A stretch of DNA of 46,833 bases from Candidatus Aminicenantota bacterium (GCA_014727835.1 WJMT01000075.1:1-46833); one strand, 5' to 3'. Positions 31,944-41,571 are shown, counted from the first letter of the stretch. Numbers and translations are program-made. Notes: generated by a model from the sequence alone, not told the origin.

Positions 31944-33842
31944 ATGTGTGGTATATGCGGAATAATCCAGCCTGAAAACAGCAAACCCATCCCCCAGAAC
32001 ATCATCACATCCATGTGCCAGACCATCATTCACAGAGGCCCGGATGACCAGGGCGTTCACTTAGAAAAAAATGTGTCTCTGGGAGTGAGACGCCTGAGCA
32101 TCATTGACCTGGAAACCGGCCATCAGCCCCTCTCCAATGAGGACGGTTCGGTATGGACAGCATTTAACGGAGAAATCTACAATTTTCTCAGCCTGAGAAA
32201 AGAACTCATTCAAAAAGGTCACCAATTCAAAACCAAAACCGACACAGAATCCATCGTTCACAGTTATGAGCAGTGGGGGGATGACTTTGTGAACAGAACA
32301 AACGGAATGTTTTCCATATGCATCTGGGACAGAAATCAGAAAAAACTTCTTCTCATCAGGGACAGACTGGGTATCAAGCCCCTTTACTACACACTCTGCA
32401 GGGACGGAACATTGGTGTTCGGCTCTGAGCTCAAAGCGCTTCTGGCTCATCCTAAAGTCAACCCTGGTTTGGACAGAAAAGCTTTGGACCTGTTTTTGAC
32501 TCTGGAATACATCCCGGCTCCATTTACTATATTTGAGAATGTGTTCAAACTTCCAGCCGGAAGCATGCTGACATACAAAAAAGGACACATCGTCATAAAC
32601 TCATACTGGGAATTGAATCACGGTCAGACCCGCACTGAGTTTAAAGACTCCAGGTCTCTGGAGTCCCTTCAGGACGAACTCTTCCATTTGCTGAAAGATT
32701 CTGTGGATCTGCGCCTTGTCAGTGATGTGCCTTTGGGTGCGTTTCTCAGCGGAGGGATTGACTCATCCACTATTGTGGGACTGATGCGTGAACTGGGAGT
32801 GACCCCCCTCAAAACATTTTCTATCGGATTTGAATATGAAACATACAATGAACTGGAACATGCCCGCCGGATAGCGCATAAGTTTGACACGGAACACCAG
32901 GAATTCATACTGGAACCGGATATTCTTCAGCTCACTGAAAAACTCATTCATCACCTTGATGAGCCGTTTGGAGATTTTTCTATTTTTCCAACTTATCTGG
33001 TCTCTAAAATGGCAAGAAAATCTGTAAAAGTCATCCTGTCCGGAGACGGAGGAGATGAACTGCTGGCAGGATATGAGCATTACCAGGCCCAAAAACTCTC
33101 TCAGAATCCGCTGTTGTTCCCTGTTCATAAAATCCTGCCCCCTTTGATCAAAAGATTTCCGCCCTCACCCAAGAAAAAAGGGCTGTGGAACAAAATGCAG
33201 AGGTACTGCCGGGGCATAGATATGGATCCGGACCTAAGGCACCTGCGCTGGATGATGTTTCTTTCCCCTGAGGAGAAAAGCTCCCTTTACACCAAGGATT
33301 TTTTGCAAAGCATCAACGGAGCCAAATCCATGCATGAAAGAGATCCTTTCCGGAATGTCTTTCTGGGAATGGAAGAATATGATGACTTGAACGGAGAACT
33401 TTACCTGGACCTCAAAACCTATATGGTGGATGACATCCTGGTCAAAGTGGACCGCATGAGCATGGCTGCTTCTTTGGAGACAAGGGTTCCGCTTTTAGAC
33501 CACAGAATCGTTGAATTTCTGTTTCAAATCCCCGGCTGCTACAAGCTCAAGGGGATGACCAGCAAATGGATTTTCAAAAAAACAATGGAACGGCTTCTTC
33601 CCAAAAAAAACATCTACCGAAAAAAAGAGGGTTTCAGCATTCCTATCAAACACTGGCTGAGAAGAGAACTGAAAGAGATGATGCAGGATTATTTAACGGA
33701 AAGCCGGATCAAAAAAGACGGCCTTTTCAATCATCAGGCCGTCCATAATCTGGTGGATTCCCATTTGAAGCAGACAAGCAATAACAGCCATCAGATATGG
33801 TCTCTTCTTGTTTTTGAGGTTTGGAAGGACACCTATTTGTAG
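31944..33842 (+). CDS. asnB: asparagine synthase (glutamine-hydrolysing)
   Basis: A 632-residue enzyme that makes asparagine or an amide from aspartate (or a related acid), ATP and glutamine. The N-terminal glutaminase domain starts MCGICGII with the nucleophilic Cys2; the synthetase domain has the PP-loop SGGIDSS near residues 269-275 and SGDGGDELLAGYEHY near 364-378. It is somewhat longer than classical AsnB and lies beside a membrane glycosyltransferase, as in surface-polysaccharide clusters where AsnB homologues amidate sugars; that role is a guess. Its Shine-Dalgarno lies inside the upstream inverted repeat. Confidence 0.9.
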   Translation: MCGICGIIQPENSKPIPQNIITSMCQTIIHRGPDDQGVHLEKNVSLGVRRLSIIDLETGHQPLSNEDGSVWTAFNGEIYNFLSLRKELIQKGHQFKTKTDTESIVHSYEQWGDDFVNRTNGMFSICIWDRNQKKLLLIRDRLGIKPLYYTLCRDGTLVFGSELKALLAHPKVNPGLDRKALDLFLTLEYIPAPFTIFENVFKLPAGSMLTYKKGHIVINSYWELNHGQTRTEFKDSRSLESLQDELFHLLKDSVDLRLVSDVPLGAFLSGGIDSSTIVGLMRELGVTPLKTFSIGFEYETYNELEHARRIAHKFDTEHQEFILEPDILQLTEKLIHHLDEPFGDFSIFPTYLVSKMARKSVKVILSGDGGDELLAGYEHYQAQKLSQNPLLFPVHKILPPLIKRFPPSPKKKGLWNKMQRYCRGIDMDPDLRHLRWMMFLSPEEKSSLYTKDFLQSINGAKSMHERDPFRNVFLGMEEYDDLNGELYLDLKTYMVDDILVKVDRMSMAASLETRVPLLDHRIVEFLFQIPGCYKLKGMTSKWIFKKTMERLLPKKNIYRKKEGFSIPIKHWLRRELKEMMQDYLTESRIKKDGLFNHQAVHNLVDSHLKQTSNNSHQIWSLLVFEVWKDTYL

Positions 33843-33859
33843 AACGGTGATTTGTTCTT

Positions 33860-35221
33860 TCAAGTGACAATTTTGATCTGAAGGACCTTTTCTGTGGAAT
33901 CTGTCACTTTGTGTTTCTCTGAGATAGGGAGGCCCAAGACCCAGATGATCTCGCCTCCGGATAAAAAAACAGGACATTGGTCCCTGTCTGATTCGGGAAT
34001 CCTCCGGGCTCTCATTAGCTCCTTGAGCTTCTGACGGCCCGGTGAACCTAAGGGTCTGTATCGGTCTCCGGGCTGTCTGCTCCGGACTTCAAGTGGAAAC
34101 TCCAGCTGAGCCCGGTCAAAAAAAGCCCTTTTTCGGTCATAAAAATTTAGGGAAAATTCATCCCTGTCTCCTGTTCTTCCCTGTATAATCAAGCCGGTGT
34201 TTTCTATATTAAGTGCTCGTTTTGCAGACCACAAGTATCGAAATTCTGTTTTCGGGGAATTCTTCTTAACTCCTATCCTTCCCTGCTGGTTTTTCAAAAC
34301 CAGGCCTTGCTCCAGGTGAAACTCTTTGCCTCTTCCCAGAGATATGACTGAATGGATATCTTCATAGGATATGTCCCACAAATCCCCTCTGAGCTGCCAT
34401 AGATATTCTCTCACCACTCTCCGCTGCAGTGCCAAAGGCAAGGTTTTAAGAAAATCCAGATCCAATTGTCTCTGTCCTTTCACCAGGACCTCTGCCAGAG
34501 CTGATTTTTTTGTGGAGATATCATCAAGAAACAGATCCTCTTCCTGTGTGATCAAAGCCAGTCGGCTCAGATGAGAGACGATCTCAGGATCGAAATTGTT
34601 TTTGAGATAGGGAATCAGACGGTGTCTTATTTTGTTTCTCAGGAAACGGGTATCAAAATTGCTCTCATCAATCCGATATTCAATGTGATTTTGTTCTAAA
34701 TACGCCAGCACTTCATCTCTGGTGACCAGAATGAGCGGCCTCACCACTCCGTCCTCTGTCTTGGGCCAAATCCCCCCTAGGCCATGGCTTCCAGTGCCGC
34801 GGAGAATTCTCATGAGTACAGTCTCTGCTTGGTCGGTCATGGTGTGTCCGGTCGCAATTTTGGCTGCACCATGTTTCCGAGCGGTCTTTTTCAAAAACCG
34901 GTACCTCAATTTTCTTCCGGCTTCTTCCAAATTCATCTTTTCTTTTCTGGCATACTCCCTGACATTTCCTGTTTCTGATTCAAAGGGAAGGGAGAACCGG
35001 GAAGCCAAGTTTTGAACAAAAGCGTGGTCTTTTTCAGCTTCTGAGCGCAGTCTGTGATTATAGTGAGCCATTATCAACTTGAGGTCCCATTGCTTTCTGA
35101 GGGCACGCATCACACAAACAAGACTCACCGAATCCGATCCTCCGGAACAGGCGATCACCACAGAATCTCCGGTGTGGAACAGAGAATACTTTTTGATGGC
35201 TTCAATAACCTTTGAACGCAT
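33860..35221 (-). CDS. tilS: tRNA(Ile)-lysidine synthase
   Basis: A 453-residue enzyme that adds lysine to C34 of tRNA-Ile(CAU), changing it to read AUA and making it chargeable with Ile. The PP-loop SGGSDSVSL lies at about residues 26-34, with ATGHTMTDQAETVLMRILRGTG near 128-149. The C-terminal region with RPLGSPGRQKLKELM near 391-405 is the TilS C-terminal domain. The ATG at 35221 is chosen because family members start about 25 residues before the PP-loop; the frame is open further upstream through the tRNA gene, but that is an artefact. No clear Shine-Dalgarno. Confidence 0.92.
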   Translation of the reverse strand: MRSKVIEAIKKYSLFHTGDSVVIACSGGSDSVSLVCVMRALRKQWDLKLIMAHYNHRLRSEAEKDHAFVQNLASRFSLPFESETGNVREYARKEKMNLEEAGRKLRYRFLKKTARKHGAAKIATGHTMTDQAETVLMRILRGTGSHGLGGIWPKTEDGVVRPLILVTRDEVLAYLEQNHIEYRIDESNFDTRFLRNKIRHRLIPYLKNNFDPEIVSHLSRLALITQEEDLFLDDISTKKSALAEVLVKGQRQLDLDFLKTLPLALQRRVVREYLWQLRGDLWDISYEDIHSVISLGRGKEFHLEQGLVLKNQQGRIGVKKNSPKTEFRYLWSAKRALNIENTGLIIQGRTGDRDEFSLNFYDRKRAFFDRAQLEFPLEVRSRQPGDRYRPLGSPGRQKLKELMRARRIPESDRDQCPVFLSGGEIIWVLGLPISEKHKVTDSTEKVLQIKIVT

Positions 35222-35308
35222 GCTTTTAATATAACATGGAAAACCCAACATGTCAGAAGGAAAATCCCCTTCTCTGTTTATGTGAGCACTTTGCTGTGTT
35301 TGAATCAA

Positions 35309-35382
35309 TGGCGGTGGAGGGATTTGAACCCCCGACCCTACGGATATGAGCCGCATGCTCTAACCAACTGAGCTACACCGCC
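35309..35382 (-). tRNA. tRNA with CAT anticodon, elongator tRNA-Met (tRNA-Ile2 possible)
   Basis: A 74-nt cloverleaf. The acceptor stem is GGCGGTG/CACCGCC (35382-35376 with 35316-35310), discriminator A at 35309. The D arm reads TAGCTCAGTTGGTTAGAGCA, the anticodon loop CTCATAT gives CAT, and the T arm is GGGTTCAAATCCC-like within GGGGGTTCAAATCCCTC. CCA is not encoded. The overall sequence resembles Bacillus-type elongator tRNA-Met more than tRNA-Ile2. It lies just upstream of tilS, whose substrate is the CAT tRNA-Ile2, so the identity needs care. Confidence 0.93.
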
Positions 35383-35472
35383 GTATCAATCGGATTCTGA
35401 CTTTTCCTCAAGAGATATGCTCTCACTGCATCCTTGATTTGCTGTGGATCATCAGGAGCTGTCAGTCCCCAA

Positions 35473-35501
35473 AGTATAGTTTCACTCACAGAAATTGTCA
35501 A
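35473..35501 (-). promoter_or_regulatory. promoter for the CAT tRNA gene and tilS
   Basis: Minus strand TTGACA (35501-35496), a 17-nt spacer and TATACT (35478-35473). The predicted start near 35466 leaves about 84 nt before the tRNA 5' end. Transcription could continue into tilS. Confidence 0.55.
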
Positions 35502-35549
35502 TCTCTTTGATTCCGTCCTGTGATGACTTCAATGACAGAATACAAACCA

Positions 35550-35579
35550 TTGACTTCACAATCCAGTTTTGACTATGAT
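35550..35579 (+). promoter_or_regulatory. promoter for the BNR-repeat gene
   Basis: TTGACT (35550-35555), an 18-nt spacer, TATGAT (35574-35579), about 97 nt before the gene's usable AGGAAAGGA and ATG. Together with the tRNA promoter it accounts for the 300-nt stretch 35383-35682, which has no supported gene. Confidence 0.4.
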
Positions 35580-35682
35580 TCCTTTCAGACTTTAAAGTGA
35601 AACACTTCTTTGGATAAAACAGATTCGTCACAAAGAGATAAAGACATATAATGAGAACAAAAATCAGGAAAGGAAATATCAC

Positions 35683-38325
35683 ATGAAAAGAAATCGTCTG
35701 TTTTACTGGATTTTATTCATTTTTTTACTGGCTCCTTGTATGGGGTTTTACGCGGAAAAAGAAGAAAACCCCCTTCTCCAATCATGGCCTCAGTATCTCA
35801 AACTCAAAAGAGAATCTGAATTCGGGCTCAAATGGATTCATCTGGGGCCGGTCATGAATTCTGCCAGGCTGGAATCCATCCAAGTCGATCCCACAAATCC
35901 GGGGACCATGTATGCGGCTTTTGGTTCAGGTAATCTGTGGAAAACAGAAAACAATGGTTTGAGCTGGAGCCCCATATTTGAGAACCAATCTGCTCTGGGC
36001 ATCGGAGACATTGCACTGGCGCCCTCTGATCCGGACAGGATTTGGCTCGGCTCAGGCGAGAGCCTTAAAAAAGCCAGAAATTTCACTATGCCGGGGACCG
36101 GAGTGTTCCGTTCGGATGATGGAGGGAAAACCTGGATCAACACCGGACTTCCGGATTCCTTTCATATTGGCGAGATCGCGGTCCATCCTGAAAACAAGGA
36201 CATCGTTTTCACTGCAGTTTTGGGTCATTTTTGGACTTCCAATAAAAACCGGGGGCTTTACCGGACCACAGATGGAGGAAACACTTGGGAGCATGTCCTG
36301 TACATAAATGAACGGACCGGGGCCAATGATGTGGTGATCTCTCCCTCTGATCCGGACATCATCTATGTCTCAATGTGGGAGAATTATCCAGGAATCTATG
36401 GAAGAGAAAGCGGTGTGTACAAAAGCTCTGATGGAGGGGATACCTGGAAACGGCTTGTAGGAGGGCTGCCTGACGGACCAAAGACAGGACGGATCGGCCT
36501 GGCCGTTTCTTGGTCTGACCCAGAGAAAGTGTATGCCTTGGTGGACAATCTCAACAAAAAAGAACATCTAGCCGCTGAAGTCTACAAGACCTTAGACGGA
36601 GGGGATACCTGGAAGAGGACCCATGACAAAGAACTGCTGATATTCCCTGGGATCGGCTGGTATTTCACGGATTGTTATGTGAACCCTCAGGATGACGAAG
36701 AGATTTATGCCCTGGGTGTGCGGTGCGCTCACAGTTCAGACGGAGGAAGATCCTTTCATCTTTTGGAAGGAGATGTCTTTCATTTTTTTCCCAGTCCGGC
36801 TGAGACCCTTCATCTGGACCATTGTGAACTGTGGATCCATCCTTCAAATCCGAATCATCTCGCATTAGGAAATGACGGAGGACTTTACGTGACTTATGAC
36901 AAAGGACATTCCTGGATGCATTTTAACAACATACCGGCAGGAGAATTTTATGACATCTCTGTGGATAACCAGGATCCATATTTTGTCTATGGAGGGACTC
37001 AGGACGACTCGTCTGTGTACGGACTTTCCACAGAATGGAATCCTCTCTACTCTGACAGATGGGATTATGTATGGCTTGATGCCTGGTCAGGAGGAGACGG
37101 CTGCGTCACAATCCCTGACCCGATGTGTCCGGATACAGTGTATTTTTCCAGCCAATACGGCGGAATCAGGCGCAAAAACATGAAAACAGGCCGGTCTGTT
37201 TCCATAAGGCCCCGGCTTCCCAAAGAACATAAGGGGGAATTGTCCTACACTTTTGTGGCTCCCTACATCATATCTCCTCATAATCATCTGACCCTCTACC
37301 ATGCAGGTAACTATGTCTTTAAAACCCTTAACAGGGGAGATTCCTGGGAATTGATCAGCCCTGACTTGACCCATTCTGTCTCAAAAGGAAAAAACTCATC
37401 AGCAGCAGGCGCCATTGCCGAGTCTCCACTGGAACCCGGACTGCTGTATGTAGGAACAGATGCCGGAGTCTTCTGGGTATCCCGTGATGATGGACAGACG
37501 TGGGAGGACCATTCTCAGGGGCTTCCCAACACATACCTACGAAGCATATGCCCCTCACACCATCACAAATCTCGGGTGTATGTGGCGCTCACAGGAATCA
37601 ACCATGATGAATTCCAGAACACCATCTATGTGTCCGATGATTACGGTCAAAACTGGAAGTCGATATCCTCAAACCTGCCTCATGAAGTGGCCAACTGCAT
37701 TTTGGAAGATCCGGTCCATGAACACATCCTGTATGCAGGTCTGTACAGAGGAGTCTATGTGTCTGTGGACCAGGGTCTAAGCTGGTCTCTTTTGGGGCCT
37801 GAAATGGCTCCCACCTGCATCTCTGATCTGGTCATCCAAAACAGAGAGATGGACCTAGTGGCGGGAACTCACGGCCGTGGTATTTACAAAATGAACATCA
37901 ATCCCATACAGCAAGCTTTCAAACAAGGAGCCCCCCAAGAAAACATCTTGTTTCCCACCCCAAAAGCACAGCTTCCCTGGTTCAATGATACCCACCATGA
38001 TCCCAGACAAAAGACCATAACCAAAGTTCCCATCACTTTCTATCTGCTCAATGATGGTGAACTGACTCTGGAAGTGAAAAAGGGAGATGGATCAATTGTG
38101 TATTCCAAACAAATCCTTGGAACCAAAGGATTCAATCAAATCCGATGGAACCTGGTGACTCATGAAAAGGACAGTCTGCAGCCGTATTATATCCGCTATC
38201 TGAGATTTCCCAAATCCGGAAACTACCAACTTTTTATAAGCGGTCAAGATGTGAATCTGAAGGGAACCATCACCATAAAGAAACATCCAGGGGTCGCCTC
38301 ACTGCATTTCCGTGATTCACAATGA
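35683..38325 (+). CDS. large secreted BNR/sortilin-type beta-propeller protein
   Basis: An 880-residue exported protein with a signal peptide (about 1-25). I count about eleven Asp-box (S/T-x-D-x-G-x-T-W) repeats spread along residues 85-715, for example FRSDDGGKTW, YRTTDGGNTW, YKSSDGGDTW, YKTLDGGDTW, YVSDDYGQNW, indicating one or two propellers as in sortilin/VPS10 and photosystem-assembly-like proteins. The last 140 residues form a separate beta domain (FYLLNDGELTLEVKKGDGSI) resembling an FlgD-like or Ig-type fold. Sialidase catalytic residues are not evident. Probably a ligand- or glycan-binding surface protein. Confidence 0.85.
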   Translation: MKRNRLFYWILFIFLLAPCMGFYAEKEENPLLQSWPQYLKLKRESEFGLKWIHLGPVMNSARLESIQVDPTNPGTMYAAFGSGNLWKTENNGLSWSPIFENQSALGIGDIALAPSDPDRIWLGSGESLKKARNFTMPGTGVFRSDDGGKTWINTGLPDSFHIGEIAVHPENKDIVFTAVLGHFWTSNKNRGLYRTTDGGNTWEHVLYINERTGANDVVISPSDPDIIYVSMWENYPGIYGRESGVYKSSDGGDTWKRLVGGLPDGPKTGRIGLAVSWSDPEKVYALVDNLNKKEHLAAEVYKTLDGGDTWKRTHDKELLIFPGIGWYFTDCYVNPQDDEEIYALGVRCAHSSDGGRSFHLLEGDVFHFFPSPAETLHLDHCELWIHPSNPNHLALGNDGGLYVTYDKGHSWMHFNNIPAGEFYDISVDNQDPYFVYGGTQDDSSVYGLSTEWNPLYSDRWDYVWLDAWSGGDGCVTIPDPMCPDTVYFSSQYGGIRRKNMKTGRSVSIRPRLPKEHKGELSYTFVAPYIISPHNHLTLYHAGNYVFKTLNRGDSWELISPDLTHSVSKGKNSSAAGAIAESPLEPGLLYVGTDAGVFWVSRDDGQTWEDHSQGLPNTYLRSICPSHHHKSRVYVALTGINHDEFQNTIYVSDDYGQNWKSISSNLPHEVANCILEDPVHEHILYAGLYRGVYVSVDQGLSWSLLGPEMAPTCISDLVIQNREMDLVAGTHGRGIYKMNINPIQQAFKQGAPQENILFPTPKAQLPWFNDTHHDPRQKTITKVPITFYLLNDGELTLEVKKGDGSIVYSKQILGTKGFNQIRWNLVTHEKDSLQPYYIRYLRFPKSGNYQLFISGQDVNLKGTITIKKHPGVASLHFRDSQ

Positions 38326-38364
38326 CATGAACTGAGCCCAAGCCAGCCTCCAGATTCAACCTTT

Positions 38365-38883
38365 TTAGAAAGTATTGAGCACAGCAAAAGAAAAATTAAG
38401 GATGGCCGCAAAGCTCACCCACAAAATATATGGGATTTGAATCAAGGCCGCAGTCCTGGATAGGGGATAGAATTTATAAATCATGATGAAAATGGCAATC
38501 CAGAGGACAAGGATCTCCAGAAAAGCAATCAGAATCCAATTCAGGCCGAAAAACAGGATGGACCACAAAGAATTCAGTACCAGCTGAACAAAAAATACCA
38601 TCAGAGCGGCCTGAACTCCCTTTGTTTTGAGCCCTTTGTTCCAAATCAGATATGCAGATATTCCCATCAGCACATACAAAGAAATCCAGACCGGAGCAAA
38701 AAGCCAGTCCGGAGGAGTGAAGGGAGGCCGGTTGATTTCCTTATACCAAGTATCAACCGCACCTGCTGTGAACACAGATCCCACAACTCCGGCAAGCTGG
38801 GATGCAGTCACAAATCCGATAAGGAATCCTGCCTTCTTAAAAAAAGATTTTTCCTGTTTTTGACTGACTTGAGGGATATTCAT
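38365..38883 (-). CDS. tspO: TspO/MBR family membrane protein
   Basis: A 172-residue five-helix membrane protein of the TspO/peripheral benzodiazepine receptor family, which binds porphyrins and cholesterol-like ligands. The family signature is clear: INRPPFTPPDWLFAPVWISL (about 50-69), LNSLWSILFFGLNW near 102-115, and IPYILWVSFAAILNFSFAVLN at the C-terminus. An extra 17-residue polar N-terminus precedes the first helix. It follows the secretin gene by 28 nt on the same strand with AAAGGAA upstream. A link to the pilus is not implied. Confidence 0.92.
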   Translation of the reverse strand: MNIPQVSQKQEKSFFKKAGFLIGFVTASQLAGVVGSVFTAGAVDTWYKEINRPPFTPPDWLFAPVWISLYVLMGISAYLIWNKGLKTKGVQAALMVFFVQLVLNSLWSILFFGLNWILIAFLEILVLWIAIFIMIYKFYPLSRTAALIQIPYILWVSFAAILNFSFAVLNTF

Positions 38884-38911
38884 AGGAATCTGTTCCTTTC
38901 TTGTATGGTTT

Positions 38912-41044
38912 TTAGCGAATAAGGACCTGACTGTTTTTGGTGTGAAAATTCAAGCTTTCACCAGTGATGCTGTGACACGTATAGCCGGATATCAAGATCT
39001 CACTCTCTCCTGCAGCTTTTGGCTTAAAAACGAGAGTAGCCAAATTCCCGGAACCTTTGAATCCTAAGGCCACATCAGGGCTTGAAAAACCAATGATGCA
39101 AGTTCCCGAAGCATTATCTTTGTTTCCTAAAAATGATGGATTCTCTCCAAAGCTTTGAATGACGTTTCCTTTTTGGACCTCTTTTAATTCCAGGACATTT
39201 GGATCAAAAGAGAGGGTGAGAGACATATTTTGAATCCTTTCAGCAGAGTCCATCCGCACCCGCATTCGGACGTCCCGGCCCATGGCACCTCTGTATTCAG
39301 GAGGAGAAAAATAAAATCGATTTTCTCCGGGACTGGGCTTGTCCAGGGGAGCCGCCTGAGGCCTGGTTTCTTCCATCCGGCTTGCTTTAAGCCCAACTTG
39401 TTGGGAGGTTCCCGAAGAAAAGCCTTTCCCGGTATTCATCCACACCGGCATGGTGTCTTCTTGCTTTAGAGGAATGGATCGAATGATGTAAGGAGTGAGA
39501 GTCATGACCACATCTGTCTGCTGGATGGTCTGGTCTGTATTGGAAAACAAACCTCCTAAAACAGGAATTTGCTTCAACCCGGCAATGCCTTTTAGAGTTT
39601 TGCGCTCTTCATCTTTCAGAAGGCCGGCTAACAAATTGGTTTCGCCCTCTCTGAGCCTGATGATATTTTTGACCTCCCGGGTGGTGATGATAGGCAGGTC
39701 TCCGTATCCGGAACCGCCCAGAGATTTGATCTTTACTTCCATCTCTAGAGTGATTTCCTGTTCAAAATGAATTTCAGGGGTGATATAGATTTCTATTCCC
39801 ACGTTTTTGTAATCAAAAGAGGTGATGGGCTGCTGGCTGACTCCGCCTACAGCTATGGGAGAAAAAGTGGTCCGGGGAATGGGCACTTCATCTCCCACAA
39901 TATATTCGATCTTCTCTCCTTCAATACCCCGGAGTCTAGGCTGGGAAATGATTTTTGTATCCACATCAGATTCGAGAAAGCGGAGAGTGCCTACAGGAAG
40001 ACTGATGTGATAGTTCTCAGTGTTAGAAAAATCAATCTCATCCACATTTATCCACCCTGTGCTTTCTTCTTCTCCAGAAGTTCCATACAGACCACTCACT
40101 CCATAGGAATCCAGACTCAAACCCAAATTTTTCATTTTTTTGCGTGAGACCTCCATGATCTCCAAATCAATCATGACCTCACCTTTGGGCTTATCCCATA
40201 ATCGAATCAGCTTCTCTGCTGTTTCCAGCACTTCCGGATTATCTTTGATGGTGATGGAATTCAGGGTCTCATCAATAGATATTTTCGGGACCTGGGCTAA
40301 ACGCCTCAGCATCTGCATCAATGGAGTTTGGATATCCTTGACTTTAACATTGGAAAGATAAAAGGTCTTTAATGCCACCAAGTCATATTTCTCTCTATTC
40401 TGAGGTGTGTCCGGAACTATCAGTACTGTGTTTTCATCAACAACCCTGAAAAAGTTTTGGGAGGACAAACACAGTGTGTTCATTGCCTGGATAAAAGTCA
40501 TATCTTGAAGGTCAATAGATAAAGACATATCCCTGAATCCCGGGTCAAATAAAATATTGATATGGGCATGCTTGCCCAATGCTTTAAAAATGGACCGAAG
40601 GTCAGCTTCCTGCACAAATTTCAATGCAATTTTTTCTTTTTTGACATCCAACTCAACCGGAGGTTTCATGTTTTCGGCAACCCATTCTTCTTTCTGGACT
40701 TGTTCTTGGGATAATCTCCGGGCTTCATCCAAAATCATCCGGTTTTCTGGATCATAAGAGAGCGCATTCTGATACTCTTTGAGAGCTTTTTCTTTGTTTC
40801 CTTGTGCAGCCAGCTGTCTTGCTTGGGAGAGATGCGAATTTCTGGCTAAGACCTGAGCTCGAAACAGCGCCAAGCGGTAAACTGAATTGTTCGGGTTTTC
40901 CAAAAGAGCTCTTTCATAGTACTGGATGGCTTCATCCCAATTTTTTGCCATTTCTGCTTGGGTTCCGTCTTTGTAATGCTGGCTAAAGGTCGCGCATCCC
41001 CAACAAATCATAAGGCAAAGTGCTAAGATGATATACTTTTTCAT
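38912..41044 (-). CDS. pilQ: PilQ/GspD-family secretin with N-terminal TPR and C-terminal cohesin-like domain
   Basis: A 710-residue outer-membrane channel subunit. Residues 1-17 are a lipoprotein-type signal (CLMICWGC, imperfect lipobox). Residues 25-115 contain TPR-like helices; 140-215 form an N0/STN-type domain; a secretin core follows at about 345-545 (IISQPRLRGIEGEKIEYIVGDEVP, GETNLLAGLLKDEE). After a linker, 585-710 resemble a cohesin domain (VRMRVRMDSAERIQNMSLTLSFD, LATLVFKPKAAGES). The start overlaps pilP by four bases. TPR plus secretin plus cohesin is unusual and may let the channel dock other surface proteins. Confidence 0.87.
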   Translation of the reverse strand: MKKYIILALCLMICWGCATFSQHYKDGTQAEMAKNWDEAIQYYERALLENPNNSVYRLALFRAQVLARNSHLSQARQLAAQGNKEKALKEYQNALSYDPENRMILDEARRLSQEQVQKEEWVAENMKPPVELDVKKEKIALKFVQEADLRSIFKALGKHAHINILFDPGFRDMSLSIDLQDMTFIQAMNTLCLSSQNFFRVVDENTVLIVPDTPQNREKYDLVALKTFYLSNVKVKDIQTPLMQMLRRLAQVPKISIDETLNSITIKDNPEVLETAEKLIRLWDKPKGEVMIDLEIMEVSRKKMKNLGLSLDSYGVSGLYGTSGEEESTGWINVDEIDFSNTENYHISLPVGTLRFLESDVDTKIISQPRLRGIEGEKIEYIVGDEVPIPRTTFSPIAVGGVSQQPITSFDYKNVGIEIYITPEIHFEQEITLEMEVKIKSLGGSGYGDLPIITTREVKNIIRLREGETNLLAGLLKDEERKTLKGIAGLKQIPVLGGLFSNTDQTIQQTDVVMTLTPYIIRSIPLKQEDTMPVWMNTGKGFSSGTSQQVGLKASRMEETRPQAAPLDKPSPGENRFYFSPPEYRGAMGRDVRMRVRMDSAERIQNMSLTLSFDPNVLELKEVQKGNVIQSFGENPSFLGNKDNASGTCIIGFSSPDVALGFKGSGNLATLVFKPKAAGESEILISGYTCHSITGESLNFHTKNSQVLIR

Positions 41045-41571
41045 TGGTCCTCTCCCTCTAATTTGATGACCAGCTTGTCTGACCCTGAAATCATCACCTC
41101 GATTTGGCTCTCGCTGATGTCAACCACTTCAATCCCGTCCGGAAGAACAGTTCCTTTTTCAACAGCCAAAAATTCTCTGTCATAAAAGACCAAGGCCACT
41201 TTTTTTCCAATGGAAGCAATGTATCCCAGATATTTGAGATTTAAATACAATGAGGATTTTTCCAGGCCCTGTTCAGCCTGAGCTGAATGAGCCTTCACAG
41301 GAACATCAACATCTTCAACCAGATTGCGGGCTCTTTGATTGGTCTTCTGTTTTTGATCCTGTGTTTCCCTGAGCTTTTGTCCTGTGAAGATATTCCTCAG
41401 GGGAACCTGGATCTCATTGGTTTTCTTTTTTAATAAGTCCAGCCTGACCAGCGAGTGTTCCTGTTTTTTGTGCGTTTTGTTCTCCGGAACCTGAGAGGCC
41501 ATTGGATCTGCAGATAAAATCACCAAAAAGAAAACAGAGGCCAGAAGTATTTGAGCTTTTCTATTTCTCAT
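41041..41571 (-). CDS. pilP: PilP-like pilus assembly lipoprotein or GspC-like protein
   Basis: A 176-residue exported protein. A signal or anchor segment lies at 7-24. A charged low-complexity linker leads to a small beta domain at about 105-175 (LKYLGYIASIGKKVALVFYD, FLAVEKGTVLPDGIEVVDIS) typical of PilP and the HR domain of GspC. PilP bridges the PilNO complex to the secretin. Whether it is lipidated is uncertain because no good lipobox is seen. It overlaps pilO by 11 nt and the secretin gene by 4. Confidence 0.72.
   Translation of the reverse strand: MRNRKAQILLASVFFLVILSADPMASQVPENKTHKKQEHSLVRLDLLKKKTNEIQVPLRNIFTGQKLRETQDQKQKTNQRARNLVEDVDVPVKAHSAQAEQGLEKSSLYLNLKYLGYIASIGKKVALVFYDREFLAVEKGTVLPDGIEVVDISESQIEVMISGSDKLVIKLEGEDQ

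Noticed and set aside
35383-35510. Minus-strand frame ending in the tRNA that reads like a protein tail (TAPDDPQQIKDAVRAYLLRK)
   Set aside because: No ATG, no ribosome site, overlaps the tRNA promoter and the first bases of the tRNA. It could be a gene remnant but cannot be supported.
35482-35682. 66-codon minus-strand frame with a hydrophobic start
   Set aside because: GTG start without a ribosome site; it covers the promoters of the tRNA and of the BNR gene and resembles AT-rich noise.
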